Assembly (NCBI RefSeq): GCF_921293095.1
Contig: NW_025791658.1
Location: forward strand, 7,192,001 to 7,256,000
Reading direction: 5' to 3'
DNA from: Ischnura elegans
Taxonomy: Eukaryota; Arthropoda; Insecta; Odonata; Coenagrionidae
DNA length: 64,000 bases
Shown: piece by piece, positions 34,867 through 45,804 of the stretch
Layout of the letters: each line of letters opens with the position of its first letter
Position numbering within the stretch: the first letter of the stretch is position 1
The notes under the pieces: model-generated
Databases searched by the model: none
Seen by the model: the letters and a program-made list of their open reading frames with translations, nothing else
What the model was told of the DNA's origin: nothing
Position numbers and translations under genes: made by a program

Positions 34867-35094
34867 CAAATAACAAACAGCAGCGGGATGCGTGAATTTT
34901 ATAGAGATAATATGAAAAAAATCAACATCCAATACAGTAAGTCTCGTGATGTGGCTTGGTCACGTAGTAGACTTCTTGTACTAGTAGTACTGTCACGTAG
35001 TAGACTTCGAGTAGTACCTGCTCCCAGATTTTGAGGGTATGCTATAAACCCTGCTCTGTTGGGTCCCGAAACAAGGACATCACACACCCGCGAC
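34867..35094. mobile_element. Sola fragment joined to TTAA-MITE fragment
   Basis: Same composite junction as at 17705-17935. After CCCGCGACC at about 35094 the sequence leaves the block. Confidence 0.6.
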
Positions 35095-35189
35095 CAAATT
35101 CACACTCACTTCCTAAATTTCTTGCTTTGACTGGTCACTGGACATAATTTTATTATTTAAATTTTTATTTATTTGTATTATTATTATTA

Positions 35190-35510
35190 TCGACCGAGTT
35201 AGTAACGAGGAAGTCCTAAGAAGGGTAAGAGAGAAGAGAAGCCTCATGAAAACCTTAATAAGAAGACGGAACAACCTTATAGGCCACATCTTGAGACATG
35301 ATGGCCTGATGAAGACAATCGTCGAAGGACAGGTGGAAGGCAAGAATGGAAAAGGAAGACCTCGAACAAAATATATGGAACAAGTAAAGAGAGATGTGAA
35401 AGAGAAGAAATACGTAGGAGTGAAAAGATTAGCTGATAGGAGAACTGAGTGGAGAGCTGCGTCAAACCAATCCTAGGATTGTTGACCAGTGATGATGATA
35501 TTATTATTAA
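35190..35510 (+). pseudogene. RTE-like non-LTR retrotransposon 3' end
   Basis: The frame 35190-35477 encodes the C-terminus of an endonuclease-reverse transcriptase: SNEEVLRRVREKRSLMKT, LIGHILRHDGL, GKGRPRTKY, and RLADRRTEWRAASNQS before the stop. This is a widespread insect LINE tail. A (GAT)n/(ATT)n microsatellite follows, and (ATT)n precedes it. The copy is heavily 5'-truncated, keeping only about 95 codons. The same tail occurs at 18577-18693. Confidence 0.75.
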
Positions 35511-36217
35511 AATTGTTTATATTTATTTGTGATGAACATTGGATAAATTCATGTTTCTTATGTTTTACATGCACAATAATGCTGTGCATATGAATGAACT
35601 CAGGATTGAATGACTGCGTGTACTGCCCTTGAAGACGCCATTCAGTGAAAAACTTTTACCCAAACTTCACATGTCCCTGAAAAATAACTTGTGGAGAAGC
35701 CCCAGCAAAATTTTATATGGTTTCATCCCTACATGGAAGGAATAAATTGTAAAGTTTTATCAACACCCACGCCGGTGGGTGTTATGCCTGGATGAACTGA
35801 CATGAAATGATCTAACCACATAGCCAAGGATTCACATAGTCAGAAACATAGTTTGTGGAAAATTGAACCTGTTTCACAAATTCCGTCGACCATGAACGAG
35901 GGCTTTCCATTTAACGTAATACAGATGATTAAAAAATGGTGTTGCCTAAAAGCTTTTGATCTCTGTTTTAAGTTCGCCTTAAGTATATGTTGGATTTCGA
36001 AGCTTCATGCAGTCACAGAACATTATTGATATTTTTCCTATACGTAGTGACTTATCTTTTACAACATTGAGACATTTCTAGCACATTTAGGCTGTAAACT
36101 AATGAGTCAGCAAACAAACAAATCCTCAATAGTTTTTTTAATCCTGTCGACACAAAAACATCATTTAATACTCCCCGTCACTTGCCGCATACCATGATGA
36201 AAATGAAAAGTACTCAC
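35511..36217. other. unassigned; would be ZAD-gene intron
   Basis: No exon or repeat recognised. The next exon of the ZAD gene should begin in phase 1 somewhere to the left, but no zinc-finger coding sequence is visible here. Confidence 0.4.
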
Positions 36218-36586
36218 CTTGGGAGTTATTCTCGATGAAATTTCTCTCAGTTCTGCAAAAAAAACAAATCTTCTTGAAATCACTGAGTTCCGTGAGTTTT
36301 TTAACACATAATGGACACACGATGGCGGGCAGGCCATCTCCCACAGAAACCTGAGATAGCAATCAACACGCTGTACGTCAGGAGAATGCGAAATCATCAA
36401 GGGAAATCTATCCATAAGCGGAATGAAATAATCAATATTATAATGAAAATCTATAGAATGATACATTCCACTTACCTGTAGACCGACTAAATCATGTAAG
36501 GCATCCTTCACAGTAATTTTGTATGCTATATCTGAAGAGAATATGCTATAAAAATTATCATTCTTCTTCATACAAAGCCTGCACAT
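36218..36586 (-). CDS. ZAD-type zinc-finger protein, first two coding exons (partial)
   Basis: Exon 1 (36586-36476, 37 codons) starts ATG-TGC and encodes MCRLC, ending in HDLVGLQ before GTAAGT. Exon 2 (36350-36218) follows the acceptor TGCTATCTCAG and encodes VSVGDGLPAIVCPLC through CRTERNF, ending CAA-G before GTGAGT. Together they give the four-cysteine ZAD (CxxC about 45 residues before CxxC, residues 2/5 and 49/52), a protein-interaction module at the N-terminus of many arthropod C2H2 transcription factors. An in-frame stop just upstream supports this start. The C2H2 finger exons were not found, so the gene is either longer than the space to the left suggests or truncated. It is head to head with TFAM, and a shared promoter region is possible. 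Confidence 0.75.
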
Positions 36587-37797
36587 GTTACCCTCGGAAT
36601 TACTATCTCACGAATCCCAGTCAATCCCGGCGGTAATACTCATTTTTCACAGCAATCTTTCATTCAATCTTGAAATATGTTCAAGAAGAACAAATTCATC
36701 AACACAGCACTGGCTTTGCAAAAATTTCAACAAGTAAACAGCATTTTCTTAGATGATGTATGAAAATATCATAGAATTGAATGCTCATGGTAAAAGACAA
36801 CAAATAATAACTGACAATTACCTCAAAAATACATCACACTGGGTACAAATTACTTTCAAGATCATTGTTTATCAAAGCTATGATGAGCAAACAGGTACTG
36901 TACTGATTGTTTAGTCGAGAATGGTCGAGAAGTACACCATCAGAGGCATGCTTAGAGCGCAGGCCTTTTGCCCCAGTTAAAAGACCAAGGTGTAAAAGGA
37001 AACCGAGTACTTTTTCGCCAAAGCAAAAATAATTTAATCACTATAATAATGTCTATTTTTTTACAACGGAAGATTTTTCAGATATAAATCTTCAAGCGTG
37101 GGTAAGTGGCCTGCTCTCTAAGTGTGTCACTACGGTGAATATTAAAACTAGATGAACTTGAAAGTTAGCCAATCTTTGCTTCCATTATCTTATACTAACA
37201 ATGAGCATGAAAACTGCTGAAAACGGTTGTCCTTTGTGCTGCGGTGTGATTATGCAGCCATTGGGGGCGTAATATTTTACTTTTTGAAATAGCATAAATT
37301 ATTGTTTTACACTTGGCGTAGCATTATATTTCGCTGATTTTTATTGCGTAATTCATCACCCTGGTTGGTATGAAAATTATCGTAGGACAAAAAATAGTCG
37401 AGTTATTCAGGAAGTTATTTATTAATATGTAACTATTAGAGAAGAAAATTACTAAAACATATTTTTAAAAATTTTATATTTCTAAAAAGTGGGCAGCGAA
37501 AGCTAATTTAAGATTTTATGATACTACCTGTTCATCGTGAACAGGAATTTTGCGCTTCAACTGTTTAGTCATCCCAAATCTCACAAATAAACAACGAAAC
37601 ACAATGGTACGAGACGTGCTGATGCCGTGCGCTAGAATCTCATAAGTTCTTTCACTTATATTATACATCTCGTGATTTTATGCTCTAAGTGCCAGTAATT
37701 CAGCGGCCAAATGTGAAGGAACCCCAACCGTTTCCCCTGAAAAGTATGTAGGGGATCGACTGAAGTGATATAGTGATTATCTCGTGCTTAAGTAATT
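36587..37797. promoter_or_regulatory. intergenic region between divergent ZAD gene and TFAM
   Basis: About 1.2 kb separates the two start codons and should hold both promoters. No TATA box with a convincing position is seen. ATG at 37603 opens a short upstream frame (MVRDVLMPCAR then stop) that could be in the TFAM leader. The rest is AT-rich without repeats. Confidence 0.4.
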
Positions 37798-38407
37798 ATG
37801 TCGTTTTTCGAAAAACTGGGAAGTTTAGCGATCAGAGTTGCGGGTAACCAGGTATTTCTTCAGAGCAGGTAAACGTCGGTGAACTCGAAGAACTCCCTAA
37901 ACTCGTGGAATGTTTTTAATCCTTCTATATTTTTTTCTTATACTTGCAGATTACCTGTCTCATGCATAACCTCACATCGGTGTGCAAGAAGTGTAGTGAA
38001 TGCTGAGGACTTGCGAAGTTTACCAGAGAAACCGAAAAAGCCACTGTCACCTTACTTTAGGTTCATGGCTGAAATGAGACCGGATCTGAAGAAAAGCCAT
38101 CCAGACTGCAAAGTGACAGGTGATTGTTAGCTTTCCTTTATGTCTTCAATGAGTGATATTTTATTTAAAATTAAAACTGTCTATTGTATATGTATTTATA
38201 GAACTGGCGAAGTTGCTTGGTGATAAATGGGAAAAGTTTCCTCAAGAAACCAAGCAAAAGTACTTGGAGGATTACAAAAAAGATATGATTGTTTACGTGG
38301 ATGCAAAAAATAAATACGAAATGCAGCTGACAGACGATCAGAAGCAGTTATTAAAAAGAGCCAAAGAGGAAATGGTGGCTGCCAAAGAAAACCGAAAACT
38401 TAAAAAG
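37798..38407 (+). CDS. TFAM: mitochondrial transcription factor A, exons 1-3
   Basis: Exon 1 is 37798-37868, exon 2 37950-38119 and exon 3 38202-38407, all with GT-AG boundaries and matching phases (2, 1, 0). The first ~45 residues (MSFFEKLGSLAIRVAGNQ and on) are rich in Arg/Ser and suit a mitochondrial presequence. HMG box 1 spans about residues 50-118 (PEKPKKPLSPYFRFMAEMRP, then LAKLLGDKWEKFP and YLEDYKKDM). A helical linker follows (LTDDQKQLLKRAKEEMVAAK). TFAM bends and packages mitochondrial DNA and starts its transcription. The order and spacing of box, linker and KxLGKPxRP at the next exon match insect TFAM. The gene is incomplete in this window because the end of HMG box 2 is missing. 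Confidence 0.85.
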
Positions 38408-38465
38408 GTACGTTCGTTGTGGAAAGATCCCTCATTTCTCTGTGCAGTGAGTTTATCCTTAACAA

Positions 38466-38693
38466 AGGCCTATTTGCACGGTACATTAACACGTACGGGT
38501 TAATGTCTAAATGTATGAACGCGAGAATGAACGTCAAAAGGACCGTATAACCATCCTACTTGTGCAAATGCATGCACAGAAAATAGTACTTGTTCTTATT
38601 TGGTTCATGCATTCGTACATGTTCCGTTCCGGTCCACAAAAGTCTTTCACGCAAACGTACATTAACTCGTACGTGTACCGTGTAAACGTGTGT
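38466..38693. mobile_element. Harbinger-like MITE in TFAM intron
   Basis: Reverse-orientation relative of 5950-6185: AGGCCTATTTGCACGGTAC on the left, GTACCGTGTAAACG on the right, with the shared interior (GGTTCATGCATTCGTACATG). The right terminus has decayed. Confidence 0.7.
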
Positions 38694-39899
38694 TGAAGTT
38701 TTAATTCAGGAAAATTTATTTCCGTCGCGGAGCAACTCTGAATTCTTAATTATGTAGAATTGCTCGTCTAGTCTATCTCGGAAACAAGTGAGATTACTTG
38801 CTCGTCTGCAAGCTCGGTAGGCTCTCGGCGAGAGTGTTTGAACCCGGAAGTGAAGGGTTTTTCATATCATCCAAAATGATTTGAAGCCAAGTTCATCGGT
38901 ACTCATGATTTCTCGATCCCTTAAATTGGATAATTGCTTAATAATAGATTTACAAAGTTTTATTCCCGTAATGTGCATATTTTTTATATATTTTATTTTA
39001 TTTAGCAGTTATATTTGCCTTTGACCCCGTGAAAGTCACAAGATAGACATCTTGCTCTATTCGTCAAAGGAAAAAAGAAGTGACTGACAGCAAAATCAGA
39101 GAACGCCACTTCCATCTGAAACCTAATCAAATCTATAGCTTCATCCTTGTCTGTTTATTACATCAGACATTAATGGGTATTTTATCTTTATGCTAAAATC
39201 ACCCATCGAGGCATTCTTCCTGTGTGCCAAATTTAGGCTCACATGACTGCAGAATTCTGACTTAAACATACTGTCTCTAAAATACGGCTCATACCTTCTT
39301 AAATGGAGAGCTATCTACAACATTATAAAAAGGAGGAAAGTGAAAGGGGTAATGCATCGTCAAAAATCAGTGGGGAAATTTGAATTTATTTAAATATTTA
39401 TTTCTGAATTTCTTAAAACAATACCTTAATAATTTTTTCCTATGTCATAATTTGTAAACCTTTAAAATGAATTGCATGTTTTTGTATTTTATTTATTTCC
39501 ATTTATACGATGTCTAATGTGGAGAAACTGTCGTTGCATCCCAGTAACTTGTAAACTGTCACCTGCATTGAGGGTATGGAAAAACAAAGGAATTACCTGA
39601 ATCATGGAAAAAAGGGTTTTCGTTTTCTGATGAAATGAAAATGGTTTTCTACATTTAGTAGAAATCATTTACCCAAGGGGTATATGGCCTGTCGAATTTG
39701 TTAGGAACAACCAAGATGTTGATTCCTCCCCATTTCATTGGGAAACGAAAAATTGTGCAAGCAAAGATGGCCTTTTATAAAGCACCAATTACAATACATT
39801 CCCGAATGTCTGGGCTAATGACGGGTAGAGACAGCACGAATAATCAGAAAAAACAGATAACACAAACTTTCAAATTAATGTGTAGTGTGTAATTTTAAT

Positions 39900-40060
39900 A
39901 ATGTACCTAAAACAAACAATATATAATTACGTATGCAGTAATTCTGTTCTTTTAGAGTGCTTCCATGACTCATTGAGATCTTTCTTCACCAGTTTGCGAT
40001 CTTTTTAGCAGCGATAACATGGTTTCACTCGTATAGTAATCACGGATACGTGTCAATCCA
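39900..40060 (-). mobile_element. fragment of TA-flanked Tigger-like MITE
   Basis: The stretch around 39958-40030 (TTTGCGATCTTTTTAGCAGC) is the reverse complement of about 16755-16810. Only a piece is left. Confidence 0.5.
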
Positions 40061-40692
40061 TATGAAGTGATCCAAAGAAAAATAAGTTGGTTGCATGACC
40101 ATTTTTAATAATTTAAAATTTTTAATATCTATATACTGCAAAAATGGGAAGTTAAAAACAGATTTAAAAAAAATTATGACTGTTTGGATTAAAGTGGAAA
40201 AAAAAATTAACAGTTAAGAAAATCATCAGTTCTTGAACTTACAACAGTAACAGGAAGATCCTACTCAATCTTACCTGAACTCTGTGGATATATAGAAGTA
40301 ATGCTTGACAATCACTTGGGTTAAGCAGTAAATAAAATGTAAGTACGGTACTAATAATTGTAGTTACAGTAAATATGTAAAATAATACATGGTAATTCAG
40401 CTCATTTTGTGTGTTTTTCAACTCAATAAGTAACCTATTTCAGTACTTTATGAGGCAACTTTTCAAATTAAGACAGTTTAACATATAGTTGATACACATA
40501 ATTTGCAAAAATGATGATTTCCCGCATTTTCAAAAATTTATAACTTGGTTCGGTCAAATATCAATGTTTCAATTTTTTCTCCACTTTGCTATCATAAAGG
40601 ACTATATAATGTGTAAAAATCGTGGATTTTTATCAAGTCCCATCTGAGATATGAAGCCTGAAATGGTGTGAAAAATCCACAGAGAAATCATT

Positions 40693-40765
40693 CGCCTTGA
40701 CCGGGATTTGAACCCGGATCCCTCGATTTACGGCCAAGAGCTTTAGCCAGTTAAGCTACCGAGGC
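40693..40765 (-). tRNA. intronless tRNA-like sequence (anticodon GTA), probably SINE head
   Basis: The minus strand folds as a cloverleaf: acceptor GCCTCGG/TCAAGGC with one C-A mismatch, D-arm GCTT/AAGC, anticodon stem CTTGG/TCGAG, T-arm CCGGG-TTCAAAT-CCCGG and discriminator G; 73 nt. The anticodon loop CCGTAAA gives GTA (Tyr) but has C instead of T at position 33. Real nuclear tRNA-Tyr genes normally carry an intron, which is absent here. Downstream there is no T-run terminator but further sequence (AATGATTTCTCTGTGG). A tRNA-derived SINE or pseudogene is more likely than a working gene. Confidence 0.6.
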
Positions 40766-41339
40766 GTCATTCTGGTGACTCCGTAAAAGTTATCACTGTG
40801 GCTAGTTCTGGTATACTTAAATGAAGCCTCAAACTTTACAAAAAATTCCAAATTTTAAGAATTCAAAAACAATTAACGAGTGAGGTGTCAATGCTGATAC
40901 TCTATAAAATGTGTGTACCCAATGATATCGTACCATAAAAAATATTAAATCTGATAAATTTCCCCTTCATGGTTTTTTAATTTTTAAAAAGTGGAATTCT
41001 TCAATTATCAACCCCCTGCTTTGGAGACCATTTAGACAGGTAAAATTTGCAAAGGGAATTATGGCTATGAAACACTATTGTATGGAAGAAAGTACTGAAA
41101 AAGACGATGTCAGTTTCAATCTAGTAGCATGATGCATTCGGGAGATTATCAATTTAACGGAAAACATATTCAAAGGGAAAAAATGATTCATAACAAAAAT
41201 GGCCACCACATGAAAAACAAAGGAGAATAATTTTTTTTAAAATCCGTTTTGAACTTTCCGTTTGTGTAGTAAAAACATATGTAAAAATTAAAAATATTAA
41301 AATTGGTCAAGCAACCTACCTTGGATAACTTCAAATGGA

Positions 41340-41615
41340 TTGAATCATGCATAAAAGTGGGTTGCATGAATGCAAAACCGCTGCTCGACGTTAGGAACTA
41401 CACTGTCAGGCACCACGCCAAGTAGTTGCATCTTGCACAAGTTTCCCGGATTGCAACTGCTGCTGGACGTGAACATGAGATCACGGAGTGCGGTCGCTCC
41501 CTGCAAGGCAAAACAGGAACACGGTGCTCCCGTGAATGTAGCTAGCCTCCATTTGACGAAGGGGATTCAAATGGAAATACTCGTAATAAGCCTGGTATAA
41601 CCTAGCATTAATGCA
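41340..41615 (-). mobile_element. Tigger-like MITE, left part (split by Sola element)
   Basis: Reverse-orientation match to about 16410-16690 (GATCACGGAGTGCGGTCG, CCTAGCATTAATGCA). It continues at 43759-43892 after the inserted element. Confidence 0.65.
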
Positions 41616-43754
41616 AGGGTCATTCCATGTCAAATCAACCAATATTTTGACCAAATGACACCCACCGACTTGGATTTTCGTGAAACATTCCATGGTCACA
41701 CATTCTGGTATAATTAGAAATTGTTTACAATTTTAGCCTCCAATTGCCAATTGTTGATGAAACATGAGCAATAGGGTGGTTTCCTATTATTTTTTATTGC
41801 CTAAATCGAAAGATTATTACTCCTGGAGTACGTATTTCATGCTTTTAGATTTTTAAATGTCAATATCTATTTTTCGCAATTAAATGAAAAGTGAAAATTT
41901 TCAAGCACACGAAAATGCGACGCGTGAGTAGGAATTATGGGAAAAAGTCGGTGCGACGCATTTCTGGTTCCCCCTCCCGCTTTGTGAGGTGAGCTTGATC
42001 GAGGCTCTGAGCGCTGATAGGACGCAGGATGCTAGCGGGTAGCTGAGTACCTTGCTGGCTGGTAGCGCTTGGCTTAAAAAAGGTTTATTAATACCTTATC
42101 AAGCGAAGAAAACTTTCCGACCTTAGCCAGTTTTAATAGGTGATTATTAAGACATGTTTCCCTGAGCTCTGTGCCTCATGCATGCATTGGTAACCTCAGA
42201 CGATGTATAACTCCTATCCTCTCGTGTAGAAACTAGGTCCCTGTGACGTCACGTGGTGTGGAATTGCATGGGCGCCAATCTGGCCCTTTTCAAATGAGGA
42301 TAAAAATGGACCATTGCCATTCGTCTAAACCTGTATTTCTAAAACCAAATAATTTGTGTATTATGAATACACTACTGGTGGGTAACGAATCGCAATCAAT
42401 GCCTTTCGTTTTCTTTGATGACAGAAACTACCCATTGAAATTTGGGTGTGACCCCTTAAGTGCCACAACGTGCAACGGATGGTGATTTTTATTTTCATCC
42501 ATAACTCCATTCCTGTGAGATGAAAAGGCATCATTTTTTTTCTGAAGCTTTGTGGTCCATAATGGTCCCGCGATTATCATAAAATATTCACTGCATGAAG
42601 TAAGTCAGCTGCAAAGAAATAAAGTATACAAAAAAATCAAGCTTGTACCATTTTTAATTGTCAGCATCTACAGGGAAAGGCCATGCGAATACAGACTCAT
42701 GGTTCAATTTAAAGTAATCATTAGTGTATGAGCAAAGATCCTGGTGAAAAAAATTATGAGTCTGATGTTCCTTTTAGTAATTATAATTTCACTGCTTTTA
42801 CCTAAATTTTTAATCATAAAGAATGACAGAATGAATCATTAAATGGGTGAAGTACCTGAGAAATTTCTCATTTCAAATGATTTGATAACGGTTCCCTTTG
42901 ACATTTGGAAATGCACATTCCTGTGATGTCAATACATTTGGATAAGAAATGTATCTAGTCTTTGGACACAGATTAAAATGAATGTAGGGTGTAATAGTGT
43001 ACCATGGATCATGCAGTTTTTTTTTAATGAAAACTGCTTGAATAGTTCCGATAGCACAAAATTAGCAGTACATGGGGGAGTACATTCACATGATTGCTTA
43101 TTTGTTTCCTAATCTAAGAGCCAGTAGCGTGCACTATCGTGAGATAATGCATGCTCTAATATTGTTTAATCATGAGTATAAGCTTACATCTCCTCTAAAT
43201 TGTGTAATATCTATGTGCCTTGAAAAAGAGCCATTTTTTTCCTTGACCATGAATATTTGTTTTACTAAAAGGAACCTCTGTCTCACGATTATTTTTCATA
43301 AGAATCTTTGATCATACATTAATGATTACTTTAAACCGAACCATGAGTCTGCATTCGCATGGGCATTCCCTGTGGATGCTGAGAATGAAAAATGGTACAA
43401 GTGAGATATTTTTGTAAACTTTATTTTTTTGCAGCTGAATTACTTCATGCAGTGAATATTTGATGACAATCGTGGGGTCATTATGGACCACTTAGCTTTA
43501 GAAAAAAAATCACGGCTTTTCATCTCACAGGAATGGAGTTATGGATGAAAATAAAAATCACCATGTGTTGCACTGTGCGGCAATGTAGGGGGTCACGCCC
43601 AAATTTCAATTGCTCATATTTCATTAACGATTGACAATTGGAGGCTAAAATTTAACACAATCTCTAATTATACCTGAATGTATGACCATGTAAAGTGTAA
43701 TGAAAATCCAAGTCGGTGGGTGTCATGGCCTGGTTGATTTGAAATGGAGTGACC
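41616..43754. mobile_element. short non-autonomous Sola-like element (copy B)
   Basis: Ends: AGGGTCATTCCATGTCAAAT on the left and, reversed, GGTCACTCCATTTCAAATC on the right. Both are followed inwards by long inverted arms (about 490 bp: GTGATTTTTATTTTCATCC, GCAGCTGAATTACTTCATGC and so on). TGCA flanks both ends (41612-41615, 43755-43758). The homologous uninterrupted MITE near 16405 has a single 4-bp site, so this is a 4-bp duplication as in Sola elements. Between the arms are ~480 bp of internal sequence shared with copy A and no transposase. A MITE-1 copy has inserted at 41773-42433. Confidence 0.75.
41773..42433 (-). mobile_element. MITE-1 copy inside Sola copy B
   Basis: AGGGTGGTTTCCTATTATT to GAAACTACCC, with AT on both sides (41771-41772, 42434-42435). 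The uninterrupted Sola sequence (GAGCAATTGAAATTT, as at 61600 reversed) shows the empty site. TGACGTCACGTG is exact at 42244-42255. Confidence 0.75.
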
Positions 43755-43758
43755 TGCA

Positions 43759-43892
43759 GTAATTCCAATGATTTTGCAATGTAATTTATTTTGTTTATAA
43801 AGATCGTGGAAAATATTGAGGGAAAGTAAAAATCACCCACAGATAATCCGCAACACCTGTATACCACAGCCGGATTATCAGGGATCTGTTGT
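43759..43892 (-). mobile_element. Tigger-like MITE, right part
   Basis: Continues the MITE left of copy B (GTAATTCCAATGATTTTGCA) and ends GGATTATCAGGGATCTGTTG followed by TA. A further piece of the same family, in the same orientation, lies at about 43990-44130. Confidence 0.6.
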
Positions 43893-44293
43893 ACTCGGTT
43901 GTGTTCCTCATTCTCACGCAATCCTTCAGATCGTATTTGTATGTGTATTCAAACCGCTTTTTCAATTTATTAAAGTATGAATGGGCAAGGGTTGATAAAT
44001 AAGAATCCAGAGGGGCAAGTTGCCTGGGTTGCAACTGCCGAGGGATTTGTATCCGTGATCACAGAGTGCAGTCGCTCACTGCGAGGCTTGGAAAACAGGA
44101 ACAAAGTGTACTCATGAATGCAGCTAGCATATCAATCAACTGTACTTAACTGTGTCGTCAGCGAAATAAAAAATGAGAAAAAAGCATACAAGCTGTGGTT
44201 GAGCAGGGAAGCACTAATACTGCCAAAGAGAAGCAAATAATTATCAAAAATGCATGCACTTATGGCATAGATGAAAGGTCATCACATGTTTCC

Positions 44294-44602
44294 CCTTGTA
44301 GTGCTATCCTTTTTCCCGGGGTACAGTCAAAAAATGTGGAGGGTATTGTAATTATATTTAGCACCTAGGAAAAATAAACATTATATAGTTATTTTTTTAG
44401 ACATCTTTAAGCAGTTTTTTTTAAATAATGAGATTAAATTGGACAATAATCACTACATTTTTATACGTTTACTGATGTACAATTTTTTTTAAATTTCAAT
44501 GTCCTCAAATTTAAAGACAATAACGTAAAAGCCGATATGTCGGCTCGCCACTCTTTTCAGCCGAGCGGTAAAAGCCGATATATCAGCGCGCCACCCTATT
44601 AG
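44294..44602. mobile_element. TTAA-type MITE, decayed copy
   Basis: Related to 61006-61314: GTAGTGCTATCC near the left end, and paired GCCGATAT words with CCCTATTAGGGTTAA on the right. The left target site is not preserved. Confidence 0.55.
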
Positions 44603-45804
44603 GGTTAAGATATGAATATGGCGGTATGCTATTTATTTAACAGAATATTGACCCAAAAGCAAATTATAATGTTATATTAGCTGAAAAAATGGCCTTTAGC
44701 TGGCTGGACATCTTTGTCAAAATATAAAATTGAGCTGAAATATTAGCACGTGGCTGGATATTCTCTCCCTATGATGCCAAAGTCAATTCTATGTATGCCT
44801 TTTGATGAGCATAAATCATGTTTTTCTCTTTTATTTTATGACTAATTTTGTACATAAGGTGCAGTGGTAACAAAATAATTGATCACCAGAGGTAAAAGAC
44901 ATTAGTTTACACTTTAGCATGTGCCCAACGCATTGGTTGCATGACTTTTGTATAGGTGAAACTTGTATGAATATATGTACTCACTCATTTACGTGATTTT
45001 ATTGGAATTATTTTGTCAACTCATTCCTTATATCATAGAATTTATTACATAATAATTGCAATACTGGGAAATAAATCCATTTGGCCATACTTTCAGTATT
45101 TACTTTTAACCCATTCACTGCACATACTGCCATTGGGCTGGGTTGCCCAGGACAATAAAAAAATGGGACTCATTACTACTGTCGGCGTCAAAATGATGTG
45201 CCGCTGTACTTTGGAAATTTTTTTCTGACTTCAGAGCGTGCCATAATAATGAATAACACGTCATTGTAGAGGAAATTTTATTTTCAATTGTGATTAATAT
45301 TTTTGTTTTATGAAAAATTCAAAAATCAAGACACGCGAGTGCATTAAATGAATCCACCCACTATAAAATTAGCCGTTTTGTCAATTTCATGAACTTCGTA
45401 ACACATCAGAGAGAAAACTACTACGACTACAACGTTCATCTTCCACAATTACATGCAAACATTAATGTAGATTAATTAAATGGATTTTACATATTTTTAG
45501 AATACATATCTTGTTGTAAACTAACGAAAATGTTTAAACACTATCTAGTCGCACAGTTTACCCCGAAAGAAAAAATTTAATTAAGAGAAACATTTCTTAA
45601 TTTATTTAAAAAATTTCTATGATCCATAATCTATGAAACTATTGATATTTGTAAATTTTAATAACTTTTATCAATGCCATGTTGCTAAACGGGGCTGTGT
45701 GGGGCCAGTGCCGGTTACCAGGAAGCAAAGTTAGGTGCGCAAGACGTGGCAACGCAGTATTCATTTGCTCCGACGTATTTTTTGAATGTTCCTAAATAAT
45801 CTAT

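Larger units (their letters stand above)
28592..35094. repeat. segmental duplication block, copy 3 (complete)
   Basis: This is the only complete version. Its first ~700 bp (exons Y and X, Sola start) recur at its right end (34260-34974), giving direct repeats about 5.67 kb apart. The right two thirds equal 13681-17935, and the left third equals 23862-25833. Confidence 0.8.
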
